From: Anaeromassilibacillus sp. An172
Lineage (GTDB): Bacteria; Bacillota; Clostridia; Oscillospirales; Acutalibacteraceae
Length of the DNA: 64,000 nt
Assembly: GCF_002160515.1 (NCBI RefSeq)
Contig: NZ_NFKS01000002.1
Coordinates: 1-64,000 of the forward strand
Reading direction: 5' to 3'
A model generated the notes under the pieces. It was given only the letters and a program-made list of their open reading frames with translations. It did not search any database and was not told where the DNA came from. A program made the translations under genes and the position numbers. Positions 1-8,953 of this stretch are shown piece after piece; within the stretch, counting starts at the first letter, position 1; every line of letters starts with the position of its first letter.

Positions 1-60
1 TCTGTTTTTTCTGTTTTTCTCTATCATTTTTATCACCTGCTTCTATTTTACCACTTTTAT

Positions 61-93
61 CGAAAAAAGCCCAGCGAAAGCTGAGCTTTTTCG
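61..93 (-). terminator. Intrinsic terminator of the MATE gene
   Basis: A stem of GAAAAAGCTCAGC against GCTGGGCTTTTTTC closes on a short loop. Read on the minus strand it ends in a T-run and lies just past the stop of the MATE gene. Confidence 0.7.
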
Positions 94-101
94 ACAGGCT
101 G

Positions 102-136
102 AAGCTTCGCAGTTTTATTTCTGCGAAGCTTTTTTA
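102..136 (+). terminator. Second hairpin, T-run on the plus side
   Basis: An 11-bp perfect stem (AAGCTTCGCAG / CTGCGAAGCTT) with an 8-nt loop is followed by TTTTT on the plus strand. It probably stops transcription entering from the left and protects the MATE gene from convergent readthrough. Confidence 0.6.
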
Positions 137-144
137 TCTGTAAT

Positions 145-1500
145 TTAATTGGTTTCTTTGTGTAGGTGAGAGCTTTTATGCTTGTACCAAATTCCTGAAT
201 AGTAGAAGAATGCGCTCATTGCGGTGGAGATTATCCAGCCAACAGGCCATGAAAGCCACAAGCCCTCAACTCCGATTATTGCGTTAAAGATATAGCAGAG
301 GATAACTCTTATGAGCAGGTCTGCGAAAGTTGCCGCCATAAACGGTATCATACTTTCCGTACCTCTCAGAACTGCGTCGAACATGAGTTTTGATCCCACA
401 ACCACATAGAATGGAGCTACAATGGTTAAAAAGTTACTGCCTGTGCTCAAAGCCATTGGACTTAAATCCTGAGCGAAAATCTTGAGAGCAGGTTCCTGGA
501 AGAACACATAAAGCAACGAAAAGGGAATTGCAACTGTCAATACCATGAAAATTCCGGAAGTCATACCTTTTTTGATTCTGCCAATTTCTCCTGCACCCAT
601 GTTTTGCGCCGCAAAGCTTGAAAGTGCTCCTGCAACTGTTGTCAGTGTTGTGACAACAAAGGTGTTAAGCTTGATAGCTGAAGTATATCCTGCGATTACC
701 TGAGAGCCGTAGCTGTTTACAAGACCCTGGATGAAGAGATTGCCTACAGAAACAAAGCTCTGCTGTAAAACGCTTGGGATTGCCACAACGCACATTTGAA
801 CAAGAAGAACCTTTGAAAAGAATTTAGCTGTTCCCTCAAATGTAAGCTTTTTAATTGCATGAAACAATCTAAATATGCAGAGTATAGCGGCAATGCCCTG
901 TGCTATAAATGTCGCCCAGGCAAGGCCGGCAACACCCATGTTAAAACAGATAACAAAAACAAGGTCAAGGGCGATGTTTCCCAGACTGGAAGCAATCAAA
1001 AAGTACAGCGGTGTTTTTGAGTCACCCAAAGCTGAGAAAATACCTGTGCATACATTATAGAGAAGAACAAAGAGGAAACCTCCGATGTATATATAAAGAT
1101 ATGCAAGGGCGTCATCAAAAATATTTGCAGGTGTCTGCAAAACATTCATAATTGGAACGCTGATGAGAATTCCCACTATTGTGAGGAAAATTCCGACTGC
1201 TGAAATTGCTGTGAGAATTGTAGTTACACATTCTCTAACTTCTTTGTAATGCTTGGCGCCGAAGTGTCTTGAGATTACAACAGAACAACCTAAGTTGCAT
1301 CCCAAAGCCACAGCCATGAAAATCATGGTTATAGGATAGGAAGAACCTACCGCCGAAAGGGCGTCCTCACCGATAAACTGACCGGCTATTACTGTATCCG
1401 CCATATTGTACATTTGCTGGAATATTACACTGCCCAGCAGGGGAAGAGCAAAGAGCCACAAAATTTTTCCTGTACTGCCTTTTGTCAAATCCTTGACCAT
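145..1500 (-). CDS. MATE family efflux transporter
   Basis: This is a polytopic membrane protein of about 451 residues, the usual MATE length, built of two similar halves of about six hydrophobic segments each. MATE proteins export cationic drugs or metabolites using Na+ or H+ gradients. The N-terminal part carries the family pattern of a small helix followed by a QQMYNMADT segment. I chose the ATG at 1500 because GGAGG lies 7 nt upstream; a TTG two codons earlier overlaps the spacing. The gene is divergent from a LysR regulator (start 1620), which suggests control by that protein. The substrate cannot be read from sequence. Confidence 0.92.
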   Translation of the reverse strand: MVKDLTKGSTGKILWLFALPLLGSVIFQQMYNMADTVIAGQFIGEDALSAVGSSYPITMIFMAVALGCNLGCSVVISRHFGAKHYKEVRECVTTILTAISAVGIFLTIVGILISVPIMNVLQTPANIFDDALAYLYIYIGGFLFVLLYNVCTGIFSALGDSKTPLYFLIASSLGNIALDLVFVICFNMGVAGLAWATFIAQGIAAILCIFRLFHAIKKLTFEGTAKFFSKVLLVQMCVVAIPSVLQQSFVSVGNLFIQGLVNSYGSQVIAGYTSAIKLNTFVVTTLTTVAGALSSFAAQNMGAGEIGRIKKGMTSGIFMVLTVAIPFSLLYVFFQEPALKIFAQDLSPMALSTGSNFLTIVAPFYVVVGSKLMFDAVLRGTESMIPFMAATFADLLIRVILCYIFNAIIGVEGLWLSWPVGWIISTAMSAFFYYSGIWYKHKSSHLHKETN

Positions 1501-1619
1501 TTCCAAACCTCCATTGACTTTTAATCCGTTGTCTATTATACTACAGTTATGGCTATCTGTTTTATATGTATTTTAAAAATTTGTTATATGATAATTAGAT
1601 AATAAAAGGACGATATAAA

Positions 1620-2510
1620 ATGAATATAGAGCACATGAAAAATTTTTTGATAATGGCGGACAGCGACAGTATTTCCCATGCTTCCAGAAGACTTTTTATA
1701 GCTCAGTCAGCACTGAGCAATCAGCTTAAAACCCTTGAAAAAGAGGTGGGAGCCCAGCTTATAAAAAGGGACTATCACAGCTATGAGCTTACGGAAAGCG
1801 GAAAGACGTTTTTAAAGTATGCCAGAAAAATTGTTGAAACAATGGAACAGGCAGAACTTGCAGTATCCGACTTGCAGGACGGAACAACAGGAACCCTGAG
1901 AATATCCTCTACACCGTCAGTGGCAACAGGTTTTCTCATGGAATACATAAGCGAAAATACAAAAAAATACCCCCGGGTAAAGCTCAGAATAAACGAGTGC
2001 AATACACCGGAGGTTATTGAAAAGATAAAGGACGGAATTTCGGAGGTGGGATTTATAAGAACACCTTTCGGAAATCACGGAGAATTTGTTACAAAATTTC
2101 TTGTAGCAGACCAAATGGCTGCGGTTTATAAAAAGGGCAGTTATAGTTTTGAGGACAATTTCAGTTTGGACCTTTTGCAAAACATGCCGCTTATATCAAT
2201 TTACAGATATACAGAACTGCTGGACGCAATAGCAGAACACAGAAATTACAGAATATACTATGCCGCCCAATGTACAGAGGTTTCCACAGCCCTTTCCTTG
2301 GCTCAGTTAGGTATAGGTATTGCCCTGGTTCCTTATTCCGCATATAAAAATAATATGGGACTTTTTACAGGATTGGAAGCAAAAATTATCGGCGACAGTG
2401 AATGCGGAACAAAATGTCTTATGATTTATCTTAAAAACCGTTCTCTTTCAGCCACCGCTCAAAACTTTATAAAGCTTATAGAAAATATAATTGAAAGCAA
2501 AGAAATTTAA
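1620..2510 (+). CDS. LysR family transcriptional regulator
   Basis: The protein has 296 residues. An N-terminal winged helix-turn-helix (residues about 1-60, with SISHASRRLFIAQSALSNQL as recognition region) is followed by a periplasmic-binding-like effector domain, the standard LysR layout and length. The start is ATG after AAAGGA. It is divergently arranged with the MATE gene across 119 bp, the typical position for a LysR regulator and its target. Its stop codon overlaps the 3' end of bioA, which converges on it. The effector is unknown. Confidence 0.92.
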   Translation: MNIEHMKNFLIMADSDSISHASRRLFIAQSALSNQLKTLEKEVGAQLIKRDYHSYELTESGKTFLKYARKIVETMEQAELAVSDLQDGTTGTLRISSTPSVATGFLMEYISENTKKYPRVKLRINECNTPEVIEKIKDGISEVGFIRTPFGNHGEFVTKFLVADQMAAVYKKGSYSFEDNFSLDLLQNMPLISIYRYTELLDAIAEHRNYRIYYAAQCTEVSTALSLAQLGIGIALVPYSAYKNNMGLFTGLEAKIIGDSECGTKCLMIYLKNRSLSATAQNFIKLIENIIESKEI

Positions 2511-3850
2511 TTTCCGAAATATTCCTCAATGGAGCTTACACACCTGTCAACGGCGCAGTCGATTTCCTCTTTTGTTATTATAAGGGGAGGATTGAAGTAA
2601 AGCACATTTCCCAAGGGACGCAGAAGCAGTCCCTTTTTTAATGCAATTTTGTAGATCTCATATCCCACACGCTTTTCGCTTTCAAAGCCCTCCTTGGTTT
2701 CCTTGTCTTTCACAAGCTCAATTCCGTTTATAAGTCCTATGTGTCGGATTTCACCCACGTAAGGCTTTTGCAAAAGCTTTTCCGTAAGCTTTTGGTGGAG
2801 ATATTTTCCGGTTTCTGCGGCGTTTTCCAAGATATTATCTTCTCTCAATATTTTTTGAACGGCTAAAGCAGCGGCACAGCCTAAAGGATTTCCGCTGTAG
2901 GTGTGGCTGTGCATAAATGCCTTGCCTTTGTTGTAGTCGTCGTAGAAAGCGTCGTAAATTTCCTGGGTGGTTATGGTTATAGCCATTGGCATGTAGCCGC
3001 CGGTAAGTCCTTTGGAGATGCACATAATGTCCGGTGATATGCCGGCGTGGTCGCAGGCAAACATTTTTCCAGTTCGTCCGAAACCGGTAGCGATTTCATC
3101 TGCAATAAGTAAAACATCGTACTTATCGCAAAGCTCTCTAAGCTTTTTAAGATATACAGGAGGATAAATTCTCATGCCTGCGCTGCCCTGAAGCAAAGGC
3201 TCCACAATAAGTGCACAGCATTCCTGGGCATGTTCCGCAAAGGCTTTTTCCGCATGACAGATACATTCGCCGCCGCAGCTGTCTCTGTTTTTTCCTAAAG
3301 GACAGCGGTAGCAGTCCGGAGATTCAATGTGAATTGTGTCCATAAGCATTGGACGGTAGATTTTAGCGTACAAATCCATGCTTCCCACTGATAAAGCGCC
3401 GATTGTCTCACCGTGATAACCCTCTGTAAGGCACATGAATTTTGTTTTTTCGGCTTTGCCCCTTTGGTATTGATATTGAAAAGCCATTTTCAAGGCACAT
3501 TCAACAGCGGCAGAACCGTTGTCGGAAAAATTAAATTTGCAAAGACCTTTAGGAATAATCTCCATAAGCTGCTGACAAAGCTCTATTGCCGGCTTGTGGG
3601 AGAAATTCGCAAAAATAACATGTTCCAGTTTATCAAGCTGATTTTTAATAGCTTCGTTGATTTTGGGATTGCAGTGTCCCAAAAGATTGCACCACCAGGA
3701 GCTTACAACGTCTATGTACTCGTTTCCGTGTATGTCGTAAAGATGAACGCCTTCGCCGTGGTCGATAATAATGGGGGGCAGTTCCTCATAATCCTTCATC
3801 TGTGAACAGGGGTGCCATATATATTTTAAATCAAGCTCTTCCAAAGTCAT
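2507..3850 (-). CDS. bioA: Adenosylmethionine-8-amino-7-oxononanoate aminotransferase
   Basis: This PLP-dependent class III aminotransferase converts KAPA to DAPA with S-adenosylmethionine as amino donor. The N-terminal YIWHPCSQMKDYE block, the DEIATGFGRTG segment and the PLP lysine in SKGLTGGYMPMA are visible. The protein is about 447 residues, normal for the family. I start it at the ATG at 3850, one base after the bioD stop, with GGAG inside the end of bioD, so translation is probably coupled. It is the last gene of bioY-bioB-bioD-bioA and converges on the LysR gene with overlapping ends. Confidence 0.96.
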   Translation of the reverse strand: MTLEELDLKYIWHPCSQMKDYEELPPIIIDHGEGVHLYDIHGNEYIDVVSSWWCNLLGHCNPKINEAIKNQLDKLEHVIFANFSHKPAIELCQQLMEIIPKGLCKFNFSDNGSAAVECALKMAFQYQYQRGKAEKTKFMCLTEGYHGETIGALSVGSMDLYAKIYRPMLMDTIHIESPDCYRCPLGKNRDSCGGECICHAEKAFAEHAQECCALIVEPLLQGSAGMRIYPPVYLKKLRELCDKYDVLLIADEIATGFGRTGKMFACDHAGISPDIMCISKGLTGGYMPMAITITTQEIYDAFYDDYNKGKAFMHSHTYSGNPLGCAAALAVQKILREDNILENAAETGKYLHQKLTEKLLQKPYVGEIRHIGLINGIELVKDKETKEGFESEKRVGYEIYKIALKKGLLLRPLGNVLYFNPPLIITKEEIDCAVDRCVSSIEEYFGN

Positions 3851-3851
3851 T

Positions 3852-4529
3852 TCATTCATCTCCAAAATATAATTTTATAGGGTCGCAAAGATAGTCTATA
3901 TTTTCAGCATTGCTTGAAACAGTGCCTATAACCTTTACATCTGTGAGCTTTTCAATCATAAAAAGATTGTCTTTGTGCATAAGGCTGTTTTCATTGTAAT
4001 TGTTGAGAATAATTCCTCTTACCTTTATGCCTTTTTCACGGAGATAAGAAACGGTGAGAACAACGGCGTTGATTGTTCCCAAGCCTGCGTCTGCCACTAT
4101 AAGTGTGTCAAGCTCTAAAGATTTTACTATGTCCTCAAGCATAATAAAGCATTTTTCATCAAGTCTAATGGGACAGACAATTCCTCCGCTGCCCTCAACA
4201 AAAACATATTCATGGGATTTTAAAACAGTTTCAAAATCCTTTTTGACTTCCTCAAGCTCCACAGGATTTCCCTCTATCCTTGCGGAAAGATGAGGGGAAA
4301 GGGGGTTTTTGTAGAGATAGGATAAAAGTGTTTCGGTTTCCTGATTTATTCCGGAAATCTTTTTAACATAGCCTGCGTCGCTTTCCTCAATGGACTCTGC
4401 GCCGCTTATGGCGGCCTTGTAGTAGCCTGCGTTTATTCCCTTTTGTACCAAGCTTTTTGCCAAAAGGGCGGTAACGTAGGTTTTTCCTATGTCAGTTCCG
4501 GTTCCGGTGATAAAAATTCCCTTAGCCAT
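3852..4529 (-). CDS. bioD: Dethiobiotin synthetase
   Basis: This enzyme closes the ureido ring of dethiobiotin from DAPA, CO2 and ATP. The P-loop variant FITGTGTDIGKT lies at residues 5-16, and the VEGSGGIVCPI segment follows at mid-protein; both are characteristic. The ATG at 4529 has AAAGGGGG upstream and sits inside the last codons of bioB, an 8-nt overlap. Upstream in-frame starts would give an extra 14 residues that only reread the end of bioB, so I rejected them. It is third in the biotin operon. Confidence 0.95.
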   Translation of the reverse strand: MAKGIFITGTGTDIGKTYVTALLAKSLVQKGINAGYYKAAISGAESIEESDAGYVKKISGINQETETLLSYLYKNPLSPHLSARIEGNPVELEEVKKDFETVLKSHEYVFVEGSGGIVCPIRLDEKCFIMLEDIVKSLELDTLIVADAGLGTINAVVLTVSYLREKGIKVRGIILNNYNENSLMHKDNLFMIEKLTDVKVIGTVSSNAENIDYLCDPIKLYFGDE

Positions 4530-5493
4530 TGCATAACCCCCTTTCATAGCCCAAAGCTTCAATAGTTTCAATGTCCTTTTTTATGGTAATTCCGGCAGTT
4601 GTCAGCATATCTCCGGAAATTGTGGCGTTTGCGCCTGATTTAAAGCAATCATATCCTTTATGCTCCATAAGTCCTCTGCCTCCAGCAAGTCTTATGGAAG
4701 CGTCGGGGAGAATAAATCTGTACACAGCGGCAATTCTTCTCATGTCGTCTTCCGTAAGGGGTGAAAGATTTTCATAGGGAGTGCCCTTAATCGGGTTTAA
4801 CATGTTGATTGGAATAGATTTAATTCCCAGTTCCTTTAATGAAAATGCCATGTCGATTCTGTCCTCAGGGGTTTCGCCGATTCCCATAATACCGCCGCTG
4901 CACACGGAAAGACCTGATGACTGCGCCGCTTTTATTGCATTGACCTTATCTTGAAAGCTGTGGGTTGTGCATACATTGCTGAAATTCTTTTCTGAGGTTT
5001 CAAGGTTGTTGTGCACTCTTGAAGCGCCAGCCTCTTTCAGCTTTGAGAATTGTTCTTTATTCAAAAGTCCGCAGGATATGCAGACCTTAATATCACATTC
5101 ATTTTTTATGGCTTTTATAATTTCGCAGACCTTTTCAACTTCGCTGTCGCTGAGTTTTTTTCCTGATGTGACGATAGAAAATCTCAGCACACCTCTTTCA
5201 AAATTTTCTTTAGCCTGTTTTGCTACCTCCTGGGGTGAAAGCAGTGGGTATTCCTGAACACAGGTGCTGTAAAAGGATGATTGGGCACAGTATTTGCAGT
5301 TTTCCGAGCATTTGCCGCTTTTTGCATTTATAATTGTGCAGATATCAAATTTGTTGGAGCAAAAATGATTTCTTATTTCATCGGCACATTGGCACAGTTC
5401 ATCTAAAGGTGAATTGTAAAGATTTAAAGCATCCTCTTTTGTTATAGCTTTACCGGAGAGGATTTTTTCCATATAGTCACGGGGACTTGTCAT
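4522..5493 (-). CDS. bioB: Biotin synthase
   Basis: This radical SAM enzyme inserts sulfur into dethiobiotin. The CxxxCxxC cluster motif is seen as CSENCKYC near residue 60. The segments NNLETS, GGIMGIGETPEDR and NPIKGTP are typical of BioB. At 323 residues it has full length. It follows bioY by 5 bp and overlaps bioD, so it belongs to one transcript under the BirA-type operator. Its own ribosome site is AAAGG before ATG. Confidence 0.97.
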   Translation of the reverse strand: MTSPRDYMEKILSGKAITKEDALNLYNSPLDELCQCADEIRNHFCSNKFDICTIINAKSGKCSENCKYCAQSSFYSTCVQEYPLLSPQEVAKQAKENFERGVLRFSIVTSGKKLSDSEVEKVCEIIKAIKNECDIKVCISCGLLNKEQFSKLKEAGASRVHNNLETSEKNFSNVCTTHSFQDKVNAIKAAQSSGLSVCSGGIMGIGETPEDRIDMAFSLKELGIKSIPINMLNPIKGTPYENLSPLTEDDMRRIAAVYRFILPDASIRLAGGRGLMEHKGYDCFKSGANATISGDMLTTAGITIKKDIETIEALGYERGLCNG

Positions 5494-5498
5494 TTTAA

Positions 5499-6059
5499 TC
5501 AGACCTTTCTTTTGTTAAAAACAGGAATAAGACGTTTTCCAAGCATTGCCGCAAAGAAGCACATAACAATATCGCCTGGAACAACCAAAAGGAAGCAGTA
5601 AAGAAACAGCGGCCAAAGTCCTATTCCGGTTCCCAAATAAAAGTTGCTTATTATGTAGTAGTAAATCATTCCGAAAAGATAAACCATAGCAAGTCCTGCA
5701 AAACAGGCGAATAACAGTTTACAGTAGGAGGGATTTGCTTTCTTGTGGGCTATTGTTCCGGTGAGAAGAGCTCCCACGGCAAAGCCTATTATATAACCGA
5801 AGCTTGGCTGGAAAATATATCCGGGACCGCCGCCGGAAGCAAATATAGGAAGTCCTATCAAGCCCAGTACCATGTAAACACAGACACAGAGAAAACCTTT
5901 TTTGCCGCCTAAAAACAATCCGGCAAGGGTTGTGAAAAGTGTTTGCAGAGTAAAGGGAACAAAAGGAACGGGAACTTTTATAAAAGCGCCGATTGCGATA
6001 AGAGCCACAAAAAGTCCGCATATAACAATGTCGTTGATTTTAAGGGTATTTTTTGTCAT
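5499..6059 (-). CDS. bioY: Biotin ECF transporter S component BioY
   Basis: This 186-residue integral membrane protein has about six hydrophobic segments. BioY binds biotin with high affinity and works alone or with the shared ECF ATPase/T module, which is not in this window. The family pattern PFVPFTLQTLFTTLAGL and the glycine-rich FASGGGPGYIF segment are present. It is the first gene of the biotin operon, with AGAGGTGG before ATG, and lies 53 bp downstream of the operator on the minus strand. Confidence 0.95.
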   Translation of the reverse strand: MTKNTLKINDIVICGLFVALIAIGAFIKVPVPFVPFTLQTLFTTLAGLFLGGKKGFLCVCVYMVLGLIGLPIFASGGGPGYIFQPSFGYIIGFAVGALLTGTIAHKKANPSYCKLLFACFAGLAMVYLFGMIYYYIISNFYLGTGIGLWPLFLYCFLLVVPGDIVMCFFAAMLGKRLIPVFNKRKV

Positions 6060-6112
6060 AAGCCACCTCTTAGAATTTATTTCATATGAAAGTATAACAG
6101 ACTAAAAGAAGA

Positions 6113-6144
6113 TTGTAAACCTAATTTTAAAATAAAGTTTACAA
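6113..6144 (-). promoter_or_regulatory. BirA-type biotin operator
   Basis: The inverted repeat TTGTAAAC - 16 nt - GTTTACAA is a perfect 8-bp dyad. It matches the known BirA operator layout (TTGTAAACC-N14-16-GGTTTACAA). It sits just upstream of bioY, so bifunctional BirA with biotinyl-AMP should repress the bioYBDA operon when biotin is plentiful. The birA gene is not in the window. Confidence 0.85.
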
Positions 6145-6284
6145 TAGCGTATAATTGTTGAATTAGAAAAATATCGTGGTATAATAAAAAATAAATTCTT
6201 CAAAGTGAAAGGAAACGACCTTCTAAATCGTATTGTATATGAAAGGACGTTGATAAGTCCTGAAAATACAAGGAGGTTTTTATT

Positions 6285-6599
6285 ATGAAGAAAAAGATTA
6301 TGGTTATTATAGCTGCTTTATTTGTGATTACAGCGGCAGTTGCAACAGTAGGAGCGGCAGGAAGAGGAAAGGTTGGCAATCCTTCAGCGGCTGTATCCGG
6401 TATATGCGACGGAGTACCGGCACAGGACGGAACAGGAATGCAGTACGGTAAAAATGAAAACGCAAGTCAGGGAAATGGAACAGGCGACTGTATCTATAAT
6501 GAGGAATGCCCAAACGATGGAGTGCCTGCCCAGGACGGAACAGGTATGCAGTACGGTAAAAATCAAAACGGTGGAAACGGCAAAGGTAACAGTGGATAA
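6285..6599 (+). CDS. Small secreted protein with two tandem 17-residue repeats
   Basis: The protein has 104 residues. A signal peptide (KKK, then a hydrophobic run ending VGAAG near residue 27) leads to two copies of a repeat reading GVPAQDGTGMQYGKN, separated by a segment with two Cys, and then a Gly/Asn-rich end. AAGGAGG precedes the ATG. I do not recognise a named family. The stop overlaps the next frame, whose C-terminus is of similar composition, so the two may be one secreted protein broken by a frameshift (see next entry). A possible promoter with -10 TATAAT lies near 6180. Confidence 0.75.
   Translation: MKKKIMVIIAALFVITAAVATVGAAGRGKVGNPSAAVSGICDGVPAQDGTGMQYGKNENASQGNGTGDCIYNEECPNDGVPAQDGTGMQYGKNQNGGNGKGNSG
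6408..6566 (+). repeat. Two 51-bp coding repeats
   Basis: The stretches at about 6408-6458 and 6516-6566 encode nearly the same peptide (GVPAQDGTGMQYGKN). They differ mainly at third codon positions, so the protein repeat is being kept while the DNA drifts. Confidence 0.8.
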
Positions 6600-6984
6600 T
6601 CAGGAAGAAATTATCACAGGAATAGAAAACACACAGTGTTATCAAAAGTACGGCTCAGCCTGCGTGGGCGCCGGATATGAAACAAGGGAAGAAGCCCGGG
6701 AATACGGAATGTCCTTCGGAAAATACAAAGCCTATCAGGAGCTTTTAAAATATTATCCCGACATAACACCTGAGGAATGTAACGAGCTTTCCATGAACGA
6801 GATAAAAAATCTTATTTTGGAAAACGGCGGAGAATGGATTGGAAATTCACAAAATAATTCCCGGTGTACAAACTCAACCGACGAAACAAAAGGACAAAAC
6901 AGCGGAAATTCCGGTAAAGGAGAAAATTCCGGAAACGGAAAAGGAAACGGCAATAAAGGCGGAAATCAAAAAGGCAAAAACTAA
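6592..6984 (+). CDS. Overlapping frame: helical domain plus Gly/Asn/Lys-rich tail
   Basis: From a GTG at 6592 this frame gives about 130 residues. It has a Cys pair, a helical stretch with FGKYKAYQELLKYYPDITPE and LSMNEIKNLI, and a low-complexity tail of Gly, Asn and Lys. The helical part resembles segments found at the C-terminus of secreted clostridial proteins, yet no signal peptide is present. The GTG has only a weak AAAGGT upstream. Either it is a translationally coupled second gene, or it is the C-terminal half of the preceding secreted protein after a frameshift in the Gly/Asn-rich linker. Confidence 0.55.
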   Translation: MDNQEEIITGIENTQCYQKYGSACVGAGYETREEAREYGMSFGKYKAYQELLKYYPDITPEECNELSMNEIKNLILENGGEWIGNSQNNSRCTNSTDETKGQNSGNSGKGENSGNGKGNGNKGGNQKGKN

Positions 6985-6988
6985 AAGA

Positions 6989-7028
6989 AAAAGCGTATTA
7001 CTGACTGAACTCTAGTAATACGCTTTTT
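6989..7028. terminator. Bidirectional intrinsic terminator
   Basis: A 14-bp perfect stem (AAAAGCGTATTACT / AGTAATACGCTTTT) has A- and T-runs on both sides. It separates the convergent secreted-protein and EFR1 genes. Confidence 0.9.
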
Positions 7029-7031
7029 GCT

Positions 7032-7781
7032 TTATTTATAAAAATATCTTCCGGAAGTTTTGCTCTTTTTTCCGTACTGTATTGCCTCTTTAGGACAGCG
7101 GTGCAGGCATCCAAGGCAGATGTTGCACTGCTTTTTTACCCATACAGGTTTGCCCTTTTCGATTTTTATAGCTTCCGACGGACAGATTTTTTCACATAAT
7201 CCACAGCCGATACAGCTGTCCTCAACATAGAACTTTTTTGTAAAACGTCTGTGCTTGTAAAAAGGATAGGAGAAAAAGGTTACTGTTTTCGGGAAATGAC
7301 CGGGATTTTTATTTTGATTTCCCGAAATCTTTTCATCAATAGCCTTTTTAATTTTTTCAAGCTCACGGTCAGCCTTGCTGTTTATTTTTTCCTGTTCAGC
7401 CTTATCTGCTATCTTAAATAAAGGCACATATGTGTCCACCATTTTTACAGAATAAACTGCATTTACGGAAATCCCCTTTTTTTCAAGGGCTTCTTTTACA
7501 AATTTATCTGCATTGGCGGTAGAAGCTCCGCAGGTCATCAGTATATACACATAGGTTTTTTCTTTAAGATTTATAACTGCGCTGTTGATAAAATCCATTA
7601 CAGCCTGAGGCACTCCGAAAAAATAGACCGGAAAAACAATTCCAAGCTTTCCGTCGTGAATATTAAATTCTGTGTTTTTTGTTTTTAAAGCTTCAGAAAT
7701 CGAAACAATATTTTCGTTGATATCCGCTGTTTTATGGGCGGCGTGTCTGCTGTTTCCTGTGGCGGAAAAGTAAAAAATCAT
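7032..7781 (-). CDS. EFR1-type flavodoxin/ferredoxin fusion protein
   Basis: This 249-residue fusion has an N-terminal flavodoxin-like domain with FMN loop FSATGNSRHAA (residues 5-15). A C-terminal ferredoxin domain has two 4Fe-4S motifs, CIGCGLCEKICP and CNICLGCLHRCP. The layout matches the EFR1 family of electron-transfer flavoproteins common in anaerobic clostridia. It is probably cytosolic and passes electrons between FMN and low-potential clusters; the partner is unknown. It is transcribed alone, convergent with the secreted-protein frames. Confidence 0.9.
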   Translation of the reverse strand: MIFYFSATGNSRHAAHKTADINENIVSISEALKTKNTEFNIHDGKLGIVFPVYFFGVPQAVMDFINSAVINLKEKTYVYILMTCGASTANADKFVKEALEKKGISVNAVYSVKMVDTYVPLFKIADKAEQEKINSKADRELEKIKKAIDEKISGNQNKNPGHFPKTVTFFSYPFYKHRRFTKKFYVEDSCIGCGLCEKICPSEAIKIEKGKPVWVKKQCNICLGCLHRCPKEAIQYGKKSKTSGRYFYK

Positions 7782-7940
7782 TTATATCACCTGATTTTAA
7801 ATAATTTTACACATAGAGTATAAAATATATTAGCGGTACAGTCAATAGATAAAAATGGTTAAAGATAGCTCTTTGATGTTGTTTTATGGCCGTTATTGTG
7901 GTAAAATTTATTTATATTTGAGAAAAGCGGGCGGTGATGT

Positions 7941-8828
7941 ATGAAAAATAAATTTTTATTATTTTTTATAGAAGTAAAGGAATTTATAGACATCTTTTTC
8001 GGCTATAAGGTTATGAGGGCAGCCGCCGCAATTTCATATTATCTTACCCTTTCGTTTTTCCCATTTCTTATCTGTCTTAACTGGCTGATAGCCACAATAG
8101 GAATTGACATGGGAACAATAGTGAGCCTTACGGAAGGTTTTATTCCTCAGCCGGCTATGGACTCTTTAAACCAGTATTTGGAGTATATTGTGAACCAGCA
8201 GTCGCCAATATTGCTGATAACGGGAATTACATTCCTTGTAACCAGTGCCTCGGCGGCGTTTAGAAACCTTGTAACAATTATGGGAGAAATCCACGGCAAA
8301 CAGAGATTTAACGGCATAATAAAATATATTCTAAGCTTTGCAGGTTCTACGCTTTTTCTTTTTGCAATCTACTTTTTTATGCTTATTTCGGTTATTGCAA
8401 AGTCGATTATTTCCATAATTGACCAGTGGCTAAACACAAATCTTTCTATTTTATTTCAGTTTGAGTGGATGCATTCATTTTTGATATTGATATTCCTTAC
8501 AGTTATGCTTTACGCATTGTACAGAACCTATAATATCAAAGGCAGAGCCTTTAAAGCTCTTATTTTCTCATCGGTGGGAGCTGCTTTTCTCCTTGTTGCA
8601 GTGAGTTATGTTTTTTCTGAAATAATGAAATTTTCGGCAAAATATTCACTGGTTTACGGTTCCCTTACTTCCGTAATCTGTCTTATGATGTGGATTTTTA
8701 TCTGCGCCAATATAATAATCGGCGGAAGCGTTTTGGGAAGAGTAATAGGTTATCACTGTGAGGACGAATCAGAGGAAGAAAAAAAGTATGAAAACGCAAG
8801 AAAAAAGAAAAAACTAAAAAAGAAATAA
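7941..8828 (+). CDS. YihY/BrkB family inner membrane protein
   Basis: This 295-residue membrane protein has about six hydrophobic segments. The N-terminal block RAAAAISYYLTLSFFPFLI and the segment LVYGSLTSVICLMMWIFICA are characteristic of the YihY/BrkB family. The family was once called ribonuclease BN; that role is now doubted and its members are thought to be transporters or membrane factors. The C-terminus is a strongly charged, lysine-rich cytosolic tail. It is a single gene followed by a terminator. Confidence 0.9.
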   Translation: MKNKFLLFFIEVKEFIDIFFGYKVMRAAAAISYYLTLSFFPFLICLNWLIATIGIDMGTIVSLTEGFIPQPAMDSLNQYLEYIVNQQSPILLITGITFLVTSASAAFRNLVTIMGEIHGKQRFNGIIKYILSFAGSTLFLFAIYFFMLISVIAKSIISIIDQWLNTNLSILFQFEWMHSFLILIFLTVMLYALYRTYNIKGRAFKALIFSSVGAAFLLVAVSYVFSEIMKFSAKYSLVYGSLTSVICLMMWIFICANIIIGGSVLGRVIGYHCEDESEEEKKYENARKKKKLKKK

Positions 8829-8834
8829 TTTTAC

Positions 8835-8871
8835 GGGACAGGATTGTTAACAACCTGTCCCTAATTTTTTT
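8835..8871 (+). terminator. Intrinsic terminator
   Basis: The stem GGGACAGG/CCTGTCCC, extended by TTGT/ACAA, is followed by a run of T residues directly after the YihY gene. Confidence 0.9.
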
Positions 8872-8953
8872 CACAACGGATATTGACAAATTGCAGTTTT
8901 ACATGTTTAATTAGGTTGGGAGAAATCCTAAAAGAGCAGGGAGGAATTTCAAA

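Noticed and set aside
1-60. Possible start of another gene at the window edge
   Set aside because: Only T-rich sequence is seen and no open frame enters from the left with support.
6408-6566. Two spaced repeats considered as a CRISPR-like array
   Set aside because: Only two units exist, they are coding repeats differing at third codon positions, and no cas genes are present.
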